DNA of 64,000 nucleotides from PCRC01 sp040384665 (lineage in GTDB: Bacteria > Pseudomonadota > Gammaproteobacteria > Burkholderiales > Burkholderiaceae_C): positions 62,001-126,000 of the forward strand of contig JAZKIY010000006.1 of assembly GCA_040384665.1 (NCBI GenBank). The letters are read 5' to 3'. The notes below the pieces were generated by a model. That model saw only the letters and a program-made list of their open reading frames with translations, did no database searches and was not told the origin of the DNA. This document shows positions 49,524 to 57,872 of this stretch, one piece after another (position 1 is the first letter of the stretch; each line of letters opens with the position of its first letter). The translations under genes and the position numbers were made by a program.

Positions 49524-51500
49524 ATGAAAAGCATGCCCCTCATTTCTACCCAGACACAGAATTTGCGCCAGCGTGGCTCGATTCTTGTTCAAGCCTCGGC
49601 TTTTTTGCTGGTCATCGTGATCGCGCTGAGCGGTACCGAGCTGGGGTATTTGTTCTATGTCAAGCGGGAAATGCAAAAGGCGGTGGACCTTTCTGCATTG
49701 GCTGGCGCTCAGGCGCTTAACCTCAGCGGTTGTACTGCAGGGGCGGCCGCGGCCACTGCCAATGCCAATAAAAATCTTGAAAGGATCGGCTTCATACCTA
49801 CGGTTACAGCAATATGTGGAACTTGGACTGCCACTAGCACTGCCCCGCAGCATTTTGTGGTTGGTGGTACCCAGCCCAATGCGATGAAGGTGTCTATCTC
49901 TGGTACTGGACCGACTTTGATACCGCTATTTCAGTTCAGCAGATTGGTCACCACCCAAGCAGTTGCTGCGGGTAATACTGCACTGGCTGCGCTCACCATA
50001 AGAAGTACTTTGGCCAGTGTTGACACCAGCAAATCTGCCGCGCTCAATTCGTTGTTCGGCGGTCTGTTAGACGGCAGCGTAAACTTGTCGGCTGTGGGAT
50101 GGGATGGGCTTGTTAAAACAGACATCAAATTACTCAGCTACCTGGATCAGCTGGCAATCAATTCCAGCATTGCCGCCGGTCAATATGACCAGGTTGTTGC
50201 GGCACCAACATCTGTTGGAAACTTGCTTCACGCTGCAGTTCAGGTACTGCAAAGAGACGGGGGCACCGCACAAACTACGCTGGATGCGATCAATGGGTTG
50301 ATTGCTCTGCAGCAATCCATTCCTGGAGGTGCGCCACTCATCAAGCTTGCTGATTTACTGCAGCTACAGACTGGTACGTCGATTTCTGGCGCTGACCTCA
50401 GTCTTCAGGTTTTTCAGCTGGCAGAGGCGTTTGTTCAGCTGGCAAACAAGAACAGTGCTGTGACCGCAAGCATTCCGCTGAATGTTCCTGGCATAGGTAC
50501 GGTAACTACACGAATCAAAGTTATTGAGCCTCCACAGATATCTGCAATAGGCAATCCAGCCTTGGCCAAAGTTGATCCCCTCGGGCCGAACAAAATCTAT
50601 GTTCGAACTGCCCAGGTTCGTACTTTGGTTTCGGTGGATCTGAATTCCTCATTGACCAGTTTGGTTGGAACGTTACTCAACACAGTAAATAGCCTGCTAT
50701 CGCCAATCACAAACCTCCTGAATGGTCTTTTAAATTTAAACTTACTGTCCGCTTTGAGCGTTGGCAACGTAACAGATATTCAAATATTGCCCTCACCATT
50801 CCGTCTGGATGTCAACCTTGACCTGGCTGCCGGCAATGCACACGTCACGGACTTTAGTTGTGGTTCCGCTGGCAGCAAATCGCTGACTGTCCCTGCTACG
50901 ACTTCTGCTGTAGATGTGCGCATTGGAAAAATGGGTACTAGTGCGGCAGACGCTGCAGCCAAAGTGTTTGCCTCCTCTTCGTTGCCTCCAGTAGTTGCGC
51001 CAATTCCGTTGGTTGATATTGGAAAGAAATCTTGCATTACTGCGCTTCTATGTGGGGCAAGAACTCCTTTCTATGGAGGCGGCATTGGCCTAAAAACGGA
51101 CACCAACCCCACAGGGTCTCAGCCCGCAATCGGAAATTCAGAAACTAAGACTTTTACCTCACCAGCTGCTGCGAACTTGCCAGAGCTCTATCAACCGCCG
51201 AAGTACCAATCGATCGCTGCGACCAATATTGTTAATGGCCTTTCTAACGCGCTATCGGCACCAGGCATCCAGATGTACAGGCCCGCAGTATCGGGGAGCG
51301 GCTTGGGTAGCTTGTTGGTTGGCGTTGGTAGCACGATTGACCTGCTTATTCCCCAGCTGCAGCAAGCTGTCAGAACGGTCTTGTCTCCACTGCTGGACCC
51401 GATCGTCAACTCGCTGCTCAAGAACCTTGGAATTGAACTTGCCCAACTGGACGTTGGTGCGAGGATGACCTGTGGCGGAACAGCTAGGCTGGTGTACTAA
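49524..51500 (+). CDS. tadG: Large TadG-type pilus assembly protein
   Basis: The 658-residue protein begins with a TadE/G-like membrane segment (GSILVQASAFLLVIVIALSG, then a FYVKREMQKAVDLSALAGA pattern). A long extracytoplasmic region follows, including a Leu/Asn-rich stretch (LLNTVNSLLSPITNLLNGLL). TadG proteins are thought to anchor or cap the tad machine. I see no von Willebrand metal site. Base composition differs from the core: I count 49 G+C in the 120 bases 50641-50760, against 85 in 57001-57120. Confidence 0.83.
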   Translation: MKSMPLISTQTQNLRQRGSILVQASAFLLVIVIALSGTELGYLFYVKREMQKAVDLSALAGAQALNLSGCTAGAAAATANANKNLERIGFIPTVTAICGTWTATSTAPQHFVVGGTQPNAMKVSISGTGPTLIPLFQFSRLVTTQAVAAGNTALAALTIRSTLASVDTSKSAALNSLFGGLLDGSVNLSAVGWDGLVKTDIKLLSYLDQLAINSSIAAGQYDQVVAAPTSVGNLLHAAVQVLQRDGGTAQTTLDAINGLIALQQSIPGGAPLIKLADLLQLQTGTSISGADLSLQVFQLAEAFVQLANKNSAVTASIPLNVPGIGTVTTRIKVIEPPQISAIGNPALAKVDPLGPNKIYVRTAQVRTLVSVDLNSSLTSLVGTLLNTVNSLLSPITNLLNGLLNLNLLSALSVGNVTDIQILPSPFRLDVNLDLAAGNAHVTDFSCGSAGSKSLTVPATTSAVDVRIGKMGTSAADAAAKVFASSSLPPVVAPIPLVDIGKKSCITALLCGARTPFYGGGIGLKTDTNPTGSQPAIGNSETKTFTSPAAANLPELYQPPKYQSIAATNIVNGLSNALSAPGIQMYRPAVSGSGLGSLLVGVGSTIDLLIPQLQQAVRTVLSPLLDPIVNSLLKNLGIELAQLDVGARMTCGGTARLVY

Positions 51501-51536
51501 AACCTGTAGATTGCAAGCAGCTATGTGGTTGCACGA

Positions 51537-52232
51537 TCACGTTACATGGACCACTAGCGTAGTCAATCCGCTGATGTACCCCACCATCACATCCGCAGTC
51601 ACGACCGCTCCTACACCCTCCGGTGTGCCCGTGTAAATCAAATCCCCAGGCTGCAGTTCCCATGCTGCCGACAGGTGTTCGATGATCTCACCGATATTCC
51701 AGATCAGCTTGCCGACGTTGCTGCGCTGGCGATCGGCGCCATTGACCTGCAGCCACAGGCTGGCTTGGCCGATGTCACCGGCACTGGCCACGGGGGTGAT
51801 CGGGCCAATCGGGGCAGAAGCGTCATACCCTTTGCCAATGCACCAGGGGCGGCCTTGCTTTTTCATCTCGGTCTGCAGGTCACGGCGGGTCATGTCCAGG
51901 CCGACGGCGTAGCCAAAAATGTGCCGGTGGGCATCTGCCGCCTGGATGTTGGTACCGCCCACCCCAATGGCCACCACCAGTTCGATCTCGTGGTGCAGGT
52001 TCTTGGTCAGGCTGGGGTAGGGGATGGTGCCAGTGACGCCGGTCTCGACCGGGACGATGGCGTCTGCGGGTTTCAGGAAGAAGAAGGGTGGTTCGCGGCC
52101 GGTGAACCCCATTTCCTTGGCGTGGTCTTCGTAGTTGCGGCCAACGCAGTAGATGCGGTGGACCGGAAAGCGCTCAGGGGTGCCCAGCACAGGCACGCTG
52201 GGAACGGGGGCGGGTGGGAACACGTAGGTCAT
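51537..52232 (-). CDS. Fumarylacetoacetate hydrolase-family protein, probable fumarylpyruvate hydrolase
   Basis: The 231-residue protein has the FAH fold signatures IYCVGRNYEDHAKEMG, the metal ligands in LHHEIELVVAIG, and the C-terminal GDLIYTGTPEGVGAV. Next to gentisate dioxygenase, such enzymes split fumarylpyruvate into fumarate and pyruvate, the last step of the gentisate pathway. Its start overlaps the dioxygenase stop by 4 bp on the minus strand, so they form an operon. Confidence 0.9.
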   Translation of the reverse strand: MTYVFPPAPVPSVPVLGTPERFPVHRIYCVGRNYEDHAKEMGFTGREPPFFFLKPADAIVPVETGVTGTIPYPSLTKNLHHEIELVVAIGVGGTNIQAADAHRHIFGYAVGLDMTRRDLQTEMKKQGRPWCIGKGYDASAPIGPITPVASAGDIGQASLWLQVNGADRQRSNVGKLIWNIGEIIEHLSAAWELQPGDLIYTGTPEGVGAVVTADVMVGYISGLTTLVVHVT

Positions 52233-53320
52233 GGCAGTCTTTCTTCACGGTGAAGGCCCAGGGCTTGTTGCACCGGACGGTCTGAGAAACTGAACAGCAC
52301 ACAGCCGCTGGCCGATGCCAGTTGCAGCGTGTGCCAGGAGGGCACCACAAAATGGTCGCGGGGCAGCAGGGCGAACCGGTGAGCAGCGCCGGCAGGCGAG
52401 GTGATGGTGGCTTCACCTTCACCCTCCACCACACTGTAGACGGCCCCGTCGGTTTGGCGCGAAGGCTGGCCGGAAAAACCGGCGGGCAGCAACTGCATGT
52501 AAGCGGCCATGGTTGGCACCGGTGCACCTCCGGTGACCGGGTTCACGTAGCGCAGTTTCACACCTTCCCAGAGGTCCAGCGGTACGTTGCGCGAGAGGGT
52601 GTCCAGCGCCTCGCGGCTGCGCTCGTAGGGGTAGCTGAAGAGCGGTGAATGCAGTGTGGCCGGCGCATCTTGGCGCACCGGGGCCATGTTGTGGCCGAAA
52701 CTGGCCAGGCTGGTGCCTTCTGGGCGGGCAGCGTCCTGGCTGCGTACCGCGCCATTCTCGGCAAAACCAGCGTCGAGAAAACGCACCAACGGGATGTCCA
52801 GCCCATCGAGCCAAACCACGGGGCCGCTGCTGTCCACTGGGTCGCCGGGCTGACCGGTGTGGCCGTGGTCGTGCCAGGTCCAGCTGGGGGTGATGATGAA
52901 GTCGCCAGGGTGCATGGTGGCCCGCTCGCCGTTCACAGCGGTGTACGCGCCTTGGCCTTCGATGACGAAGCGCAACGCGCTTTGGGTGTGGCGGTGGCTG
53001 GGGGCAATTTCTCCCGGCAGGATCAGTTGCAAGCCGGCGTACAGCGACTGGGTGATGGCCGACTGGCCCCGCAGAGCCGGGTTCTCCAGCACCAGCACGC
53101 GGCGCACCGCCTCTTCGGCCGAAATCACCTGGCCGGATGTCAGCAGGAATGGCCGTACCGCGGCGTAAGGCCAGTGCGCGGGCACACAGGGTGATTGCGG
53201 CTGGCTTGGCACGAGGGCGTGCAACACCTCCCACAACGGCGTCAACTGGTGGCGGGCAATCGCCTGGTAAAAACGCTGGCGGTCTGGCAGGGCCGTGTCA
53301 GGCGGTGGTTGCAGGTCCAT
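52229..53320 (-). CDS. Gentisate 1,2-dioxygenase
   Basis: The 363-residue bicupin cleaves gentisate to maleylpyruvate with Fe2+. The N-terminal cupin has the metal-ligand motif SHRHTQSALRFVIEGQGAY and the later WTWHDHGH. The second cupin half is seen in YSVVEGEGEATI. The length is normal for the family. The neighbours (FAH hydrolase, MarR regulator, zeta-class GST isomerase at 54282) supply the rest of the lower gentisate pathway. No upstream salicylate or 3-hydroxybenzoate hydroxylase genes are in the window. Confidence 0.93.
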   Translation of the reverse strand: MDLQPPPDTALPDRQRFYQAIARHQLTPLWEVLHALVPSQPQSPCVPAHWPYAAVRPFLLTSGQVISAEEAVRRVLVLENPALRGQSAITQSLYAGLQLILPGEIAPSHRHTQSALRFVIEGQGAYTAVNGERATMHPGDFIITPSWTWHDHGHTGQPGDPVDSSGPVVWLDGLDIPLVRFLDAGFAENGAVRSQDAARPEGTSLASFGHNMAPVRQDAPATLHSPLFSYPYERSREALDTLSRNVPLDLWEGVKLRYVNPVTGGAPVPTMAAYMQLLPAGFSGQPSRQTDGAVYSVVEGEGEATITSPAGAAHRFALLPRDHFVVPSWHTLQLASASGCVLFSFSDRPVQQALGLHREERLP

Positions 53321-53363
53321 GGTGGTTTGGCGTGTACCTGGGAGCAGGGTCGTCCTCGCTGAA

Positions 53364-53382
53364 GTTAAGTATACATACTAAA
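53364..53382. promoter_or_regulatory. Operator-like palindrome between gentisate dioxygenase and marR
   Basis: TTAAGTATACATACTAA centres on the perfect dyad AGTAT-AC-ATACT (53368-53379). It sits in the divergent intergenic region in an A+T-rich island, where a MarR-type repressor would bind to control both directions. Confidence 0.65.
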
Positions 53383-53444
53383 AATCAGGGCGAAGGGCGT
53401 AGCTCAAGCTCTCGGCCTGTCCCTGGGTGGCTAAACTCGTGCAA

Positions 53445-53885
53445 ATGCGTGACAGTTTTGATTTCCAGTTGGCGCCAGGGTTTGTCGTGCGACGACTGCA
53501 CCAGCTTGCGGTGGCCATCTTCATGGAAGAAACAGCCGCCTTTGATGTGACGCCAGTGCAGTTTGCGATTTTGAACGCCCTGATGGACGCGCCAGGCAGC
53601 GACCAGGTCACGCTGGCCAACCGGGTGGCGTTTGACGCGGCCACATCGGGCTCGGTGATTGCACGGCTGGAAAGCAAAGGCTGGGTGCGACGCGAACCCG
53701 ACCCGAATGACAAACGCCGCAAGCAGTTGTGGGCTACCGCCGAGGGCGAACAGGTGGCCCACGACATGAAGGCGGCGGTGGCACGCGCCCAACAGCGCAT
53801 CCTGGCGCCGTTGCCTGCCCAGGAGCAGGCGCAATTCATGGGCTTGCTAAACCAACTCGTCAGCACCCACGCCAGCCAAGGCTGA
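53445..53885 (+). CDS. MarR-family transcriptional regulator of the gentisate genes
   Basis: The 146-residue protein carries a winged helix typical of MarR: FAILNALMDAPGSDQVTLAN, the recognition helix region SVIARLESKGWVRREPDPND and the wing DKRRKQLWATAEG. It probably represses the divergent gentisate operon and responds to an aromatic ligand. The start is uncertain: ATG 53445 is used, while GTG 53427 and GTG 53439 are in frame. An operator-like dyad lies 66 bp upstream. Confidence 0.88.
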   Translation: MRDSFDFQLAPGFVVRRLHQLAVAIFMEETAAFDVTPVQFAILNALMDAPGSDQVTLANRVAFDAATSGSVIARLESKGWVRREPDPNDKRRKQLWATAEGEQVAHDMKAAVARAQQRILAPLPAQEQAQFMGLLNQLVSTHASQG

Positions 53886-53926
53886 TGCCCGGTGCGCGTC
53901 GCACATGCTGGCGGCACGTTCATGCA

Positions 53927-54250
53927 TCATGCGGTGGGCAGGCTTTCATAGCTGAGCAACACCACGTCGGCCGCGGCATCGCGGAGTGGAATGAGGGCCT
54001 GGTAAGCGGGAGAGTCGTGCCAGCCCGCCACCGATGCGGCGTTGGGGAAGCGGATCACCACCGTCAGTGTCTGCGGGTGGTGGCCGTTCAGCACCGCCAT
54101 TTTCTGGCCACGGAACACGATGCTGGCCTGCCACGGTGCCAGCGTGTCAGGCACTTGGGCGCAGTAGGCCACCCATTGGTCGGGCTGCTTGACGGTGATG
54201 TGGCCAATCAGGTAGCCCGGGTTGGTCGCAGGAGGGGTGTCGGTCGTCAT
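53927..54250 (-). CDS. DUF1330 family protein
   Basis: The 107-residue protein matches the DUF1330 ferredoxin-like alpha/beta-barrel fold (GYLIGHITVKQPDQWVAYCA, and VVIRFPNAASVAGWHDSPAY with the typical W-x-x-S-x-x-Y). The function of the family is not established. It lies between marR and the isomerase gene on the opposite strand, so membership of the gentisate unit is uncertain. Confidence 0.85.
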   Translation of the reverse strand: MTTDTPPATNPGYLIGHITVKQPDQWVAYCAQVPDTLAPWQASIVFRGQKMAVLNGHHPQTLTVVIRFPNAASVAGWHDSPAYQALIPLRDAAADVVLLSYESLPTA

Positions 54251-54281
54251 GGTGCAGGCCTGCCCGGTTTATGCTGGTGGG

Positions 54282-54932
54282 ATGAAACTGTACAACTACT
54301 TTCGCTCGTCCGCGGCCTTCCGCGTGCGGATTGCGCTGGGCCTCAAGGGGTTGGATTACCAGTACGTGCCGGTGCACATTGCGCGCGGTGAGCACCACCA
54401 GCCCGACTACGCCGCCCGGTCGGCCGGGCAACTGGTGCCCTTGCTGGAGACCGACGGCCTGCAGCTGTCGCAGTCCATGGCCATCATCGAGTACCTGGAC
54501 GAGATCCACCCCGAGCCCCCCTTGCTGCCGGCGGACGCTGCCGGGCGCGCCCGCGTGCGTGCACTGGCCCAGGGCGTGGCCTGTGACGTCCACCCGCTCA
54601 ACAACCTGCGGGTGCTGAAATACCTGGTGCAGGAACTGCAACTGGACGACGACGCCAAAAACCGGTGGATCCACCACTGGTGCCTTGAAGGCCTGCAGGC
54701 CTTTGAGCGTGCGCTGGAACGCCCGCCCAGCGCGCAGGTGGCCAGCCGTTTTTGCCATGGTGACACCCCCACACTGGCCGACTGTTGTCTGGTCCCCCAA
54801 ATCTTCAGCGCACGCCGCTTCGGCGTGCCGCTGGGTGGGTTGTCACGCACCATGGCGGTGTTTGACGCCTGCATGGGGCTGGACGCTTTCCAGCAGGCGC
54901 AGCCCTCGCGCTGCCCCGACGCCGAGGCCTGA
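54282..54932 (+). CDS. maiA: Maleylacetoacetate/maleylpyruvate isomerase (zeta-class GST)
   Basis: The 216-residue protein has the glutathione-binding signature YFRSSAAFRVRIAL with the zeta-class SSxxxR catalytic motif, then the GQLVPLLETDG and QSMAIIEYLDE thioredoxin-fold segments. Beside gentisate dioxygenase it most likely converts maleylpyruvate to fumarylpyruvate with glutathione. Maleylacetoacetate in tyrosine breakdown is the alternative substrate. ATG 54282 gives the usual MKLYNYF start. The next gene begins 3 bp after its stop. Confidence 0.9.
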   Translation: MKLYNYFRSSAAFRVRIALGLKGLDYQYVPVHIARGEHHQPDYAARSAGQLVPLLETDGLQLSQSMAIIEYLDEIHPEPPLLPADAAGRARVRALAQGVACDVHPLNNLRVLKYLVQELQLDDDAKNRWIHHWCLEGLQAFERALERPPSAQVASRFCHGDTPTLADCCLVPQIFSARRFGVPLGGLSRTMAVFDACMGLDAFQQAQPSRCPDAEA

Positions 54933-54935
54933 GCC

Positions 54936-55754
54936 ATGGCCGATTTGCCGCCCGGCTGGCAGGTGCCCGATTGGCCCGCCCCCGCCCATGTCAAGGCCAT
55001 GATGACGGGCCGGCACGGCGGTGTGTCGCAGGCACCGTGCGACAGTTTCAACCTCGGCAGCCACGTGGGCGACGCACCCGAAGCCGTGGCCCACAACCGC
55101 GCGGCGCTCGCTGCCCGGCTGGGCGCCCAGCCGGTCTATCTGGACCAGGTGCATGGCCAGGCGGTGGTGCAGCTCGCGCACCAGGCCGCGCCGCCCTGCG
55201 ACGGTATGCAGGCCGATGCCTGCACCACGTCTGAGCGCGGCCTGGCCTGCACCGTGATGGTGGCCGACTGCCTGCCGGTGCTGCTGACCACGGCGGATGG
55301 CCGCCTGGTTGGCGCGGCCCATGCAGGCTGGCGTGGGCTGGCTGGGGGCGTGTTGGAAGCCTTTTTTGAGTCTTTTCGGCACCAAGCCTTAGTCGAATCT
55401 GGTGGTGTTGCTATGAAAAAAGGAGTAGCCGCAGCGTTGCTTCCCGGCCAATGCCTCGCCTGGCTTGGCCCCTGCATTGGCCCAGAACGGTTTGAGGTGG
55501 GGTCCGAGGTGCGCGCCACGTTCGTGGCGCAGCGGCCTGGTGATGCGGCCTGTTTTCAAGACCTGGGCCAAGGCAAATTCCTGGCCGATCTGTCGGCATT
55601 GGCCCGGCACCGGCTGCAGGCGCTGGGCATCACGGCGCTTTATGGCAACAACAGCACGCCGCCGTGGTGCACCGTCAGCAACCCATCACAGTTCTTTTCC
55701 CACCGGCGTGACGGCCGCAGTGGCCGCATGGCCGCCTGTGTCTGGCGGGTGTGA
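54936..55754 (+). CDS. pgeF: Multicopper/laccase-domain purine nucleoside phosphorylase (YfiH/PgeF family)
   Basis: The 272-residue protein has the YfiH fold signatures FNLGSHVGDAPEAVAHNR, the first zinc histidine in LDQVHGQAVV, TVMVADCLPVLLTTADGRLV and AAHAGWRGLAGGVLEA. The last holds the Cys/His zinc site. Family members act on purine nucleosides or trim peptidoglycan intermediates. Residues around ESGGVAMKKGVAAALLP are an insertion caused by a palindromic repeat at 55409-55430. The 3' end overlaps a convergent small membrane-protein gene by 69 bp. Confidence 0.9.
   Translation: MADLPPGWQVPDWPAPAHVKAMMTGRHGGVSQAPCDSFNLGSHVGDAPEAVAHNRAALAARLGAQPVYLDQVHGQAVVQLAHQAAPPCDGMQADACTTSERGLACTVMVADCLPVLLTTADGRLVGAAHAGWRGLAGGVLEAFFESFRHQALVESGGVAMKKGVAAALLPGQCLAWLGPCIGPERFEVGSEVRATFVAQRPGDAACFQDLGQGKFLADLSALARHRLQALGITALYGNNSTPPWCTVSNPSQFFSHRRDGRSGRMAACVWRV
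55409..55430. repeat. Dispersed palindrome copy inside pgeF
   Basis: The sequence TGCTATGAAAAAAGGAGTAG followed by CC has the GCTAT...GTAGC form of the dispersed repeat. It is read in frame and encodes the Lys-rich GVAMKKGVAAA stretch. Confidence 0.6.
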
Positions 55755-55982
55755 GCCTGGCTTGTCTGCTGCGCTGACCTCGGCCATCTCGCGCGCTTCC
55801 CGGGCCTTGCGTGCCTTGCGGCGGGCGGGCGACTGCATCAGGTAAACCACCAATGCCACCGGCCCAAGACCGTACAGCACAAAGGTAATAATGCCTCCAA
55901 GCACACTGCCATTGGAATGCATGGCCTCGGCCACCGCCATCATCAACGCGACATAGACCCAGCCAATAACCAAGATGTACAT
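55686..55982 (-). CDS. Small two-helix membrane protein, unknown function
   Basis: The 98-residue protein has two hydrophobic segments (VIGWVYVALMMAVAEAM and IITFVLYGLGPVALVVYLM), then a very basic cytoplasmic stretch (ARRKARKAREAREMAEV) and a Pro/Ala/His-rich tail. The regular membrane topology supports a real gene. Its 3' third is antisense to the end of pgeF (69-bp overlap). I do not recognise a named domain. Confidence 0.75.
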   Translation of the reverse strand: MYILVIGWVYVALMMAVAEAMHSNGSVLGGIITFVLYGLGPVALVVYLMQSPARRKARKAREAREMAEVSAADKPGSHPPDTGGHAATAAVTPVGKEL

Positions 55983-56098
55983 GCGAAGATGATGGCACAG
56001 TTGTCAGATTCGCGAGGGCGATGGCTGCGATACTTTTGCGCACCACCCAGACCAGCATGGCCTGCCGTCTGAACCAGAACACCACACAGGAGACACGC

Positions 56099-57820
56099 AT
56101 GGCAAACCAACCTCTTTTTCCCGCAGGCGACGACTGGTCGCGCTCGGCCAGCCAGATGCAGCAACAGCTGGGAGAGGGCTGGAACAAGGCCCTGCAATCG
56201 CTGCAAGGCCTGGGGTTGGGCGGCGCCGGCAACCTGCCTCAGCCACCAGCGCTGAAGTTCGCCACCGACAAGGTGATGGCACTGCAAAAGCAGTACCTGG
56301 AAGAAGCCACGGCGCTGTGGAACCAGGGGCTCACCAATTCCACCGTGCACAAGGACAAGCGCTTTGCCAGCGAGGCCTGGGCCAGCAACCCGGTGGCCGC
56401 GTTTTCCGCCGCCGCCTACCTGCTCAACTCCCGCACGCTGATGGGCCTGGCCGAGGCGGTGGACGCCGACGAGAAAACCCGCGCCCGCATGCGTTTTGCG
56501 GTGGAGCAGTGGATGGCCGCCTCGGCGCCCAGCAACTTCCTCGCTTTCAACGCCGAAGCGCAAAAGAAAGCGCTGGACACCAAGGGAGAAAGCATCGCGC
56601 TCGGCCTGAAGAACCTGTTGCACGACGTGCAGCAAGGCCATGTGTCCATGACCGACGAGAGCCTGTTCGAGGTCGGCAAAAACGTGGCCACCACCGAAGG
56701 CGCCGTGGTGTTCGAGAACGAGCTGTTCCAGCTGATCGAGTACAAGCCGCTCACCGCCAAGGTCTACGAAAAGCCTTTCCTGCTGGTGCCGCCGTGCATC
56801 AACAAGTTCTACATCCTGGACCTGCAGCCCGAGAACTCGCTGATCCGCTACGCCGTGGCCCAGGGCCACCGCACCTTCGTGGTGAGCTGGCGCAACCCGG
56901 ACGCGTCCATGGGCGACAAGACCTGGGACGACTACATCGAAAACGCCGCCATCAAAGCGATCGAAGTCACCCAGGAGATCACCGGCGCCAAGCAGCTGAA
57001 CGCGCTGGGCTTTTGCGTGGGCGGCACCATCCTCAGCACCGCGCTGGCGGTGCTGGCCGCGCGTGGCGAGAAGCCGGTGGCGTCTGCCACCTTGCTGACC
57101 ACGCTGCTCGACTTCACCGACACCGGCATTCTGGACATCTTCATCGACGAAAGCTTCGTTCAGTACCGCGAACAGCAGATGGGGCAGGGTGGCCTGCTCA
57201 AGGGCCAGGAGCTGGCGTCCACCTTCAGCTTCCTGCGGCCGAACGACCTGGTCTGGAACTACGTGGTGGGCAACTACTTGAAGGGCGAAACGCCACCGCC
57301 GTTCGATTTGCTCTACTGGAACAGCGACTCCACCAACCTGCCCGGCCCGTTCTACGCCTGGTACCTGCGCAACACCTACCTGGAAAACAAGCTGGTCAAG
57401 CCCGGTGCCGCCACCGTGTGCGGCGAGAAGATCGACTTCGGCAAAGTGGACCTGCCGGTGTACGTGTACGGCTCGCGCGAAGACCACATCGTGCCGATTG
57501 GCGGCGCCTACGCCTCGACGCAGGTGTTCCCGGGCAAGAAGCGCTTTGTGATGGGTGCTTCCGGCCACATTGCCGGCGTGATCAACCCGCCCGCCAAGGG
57601 CAAGCGCAGCCACTGGATTGGCAGCGACAGCAAATTTCCCAAAACCGCCGAGCAGTGGATTGCCAGCGCCAAGGAGCACCCCGGCAGCTGGTGGACCGAT
57701 TGGTCCGACTGGCTCAAAAGCCATGCCGGCAAGCAGGTGGCCGCGCCCAAAGCCTATGGCAAAGCGGGCTTCAAAGCCATCGAGCCGGCACCCGGCCGCT
57801 ATGTGAAAGCCAAGGCATAA
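56099..57820 (+). CDS. phaC: Class I polyhydroxyalkanoate synthase PhaC
   Basis: PhaC polymerises (R)-3-hydroxyacyl-CoA into PHA. The 573-residue protein matches class I synthases in length. The lipase-like box with the catalytic cysteine is GFCVGG, the conserved aspartate is in YVYGSREDHIVPI, and the histidine in MGASGHIAGVINPP. The N-terminal region (DWSRSASQMQQQLGEGWNKA) is the usual variable part. ATG 56099 has GGAG 7 nt upstream. phaA and phaB follow on the same strand. Confidence 0.96.
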   Translation: MANQPLFPAGDDWSRSASQMQQQLGEGWNKALQSLQGLGLGGAGNLPQPPALKFATDKVMALQKQYLEEATALWNQGLTNSTVHKDKRFASEAWASNPVAAFSAAAYLLNSRTLMGLAEAVDADEKTRARMRFAVEQWMAASAPSNFLAFNAEAQKKALDTKGESIALGLKNLLHDVQQGHVSMTDESLFEVGKNVATTEGAVVFENELFQLIEYKPLTAKVYEKPFLLVPPCINKFYILDLQPENSLIRYAVAQGHRTFVVSWRNPDASMGDKTWDDYIENAAIKAIEVTQEITGAKQLNALGFCVGGTILSTALAVLAARGEKPVASATLLTTLLDFTDTGILDIFIDESFVQYREQQMGQGGLLKGQELASTFSFLRPNDLVWNYVVGNYLKGETPPPFDLLYWNSDSTNLPGPFYAWYLRNTYLENKLVKPGAATVCGEKIDFGKVDLPVYVYGSREDHIVPIGGAYASTQVFPGKKRFVMGASGHIAGVINPPAKGKRSHWIGSDSKFPKTAEQWIASAKEHPGSWWTDWSDWLKSHAGKQVAAPKAYGKAGFKAIEPAPGRYVKAKA

Positions 57821-57872
57821 GCCTGGCTCTGAATTCCGACACCACCGTCAAACCCCTCAACTGGAGACCTTC

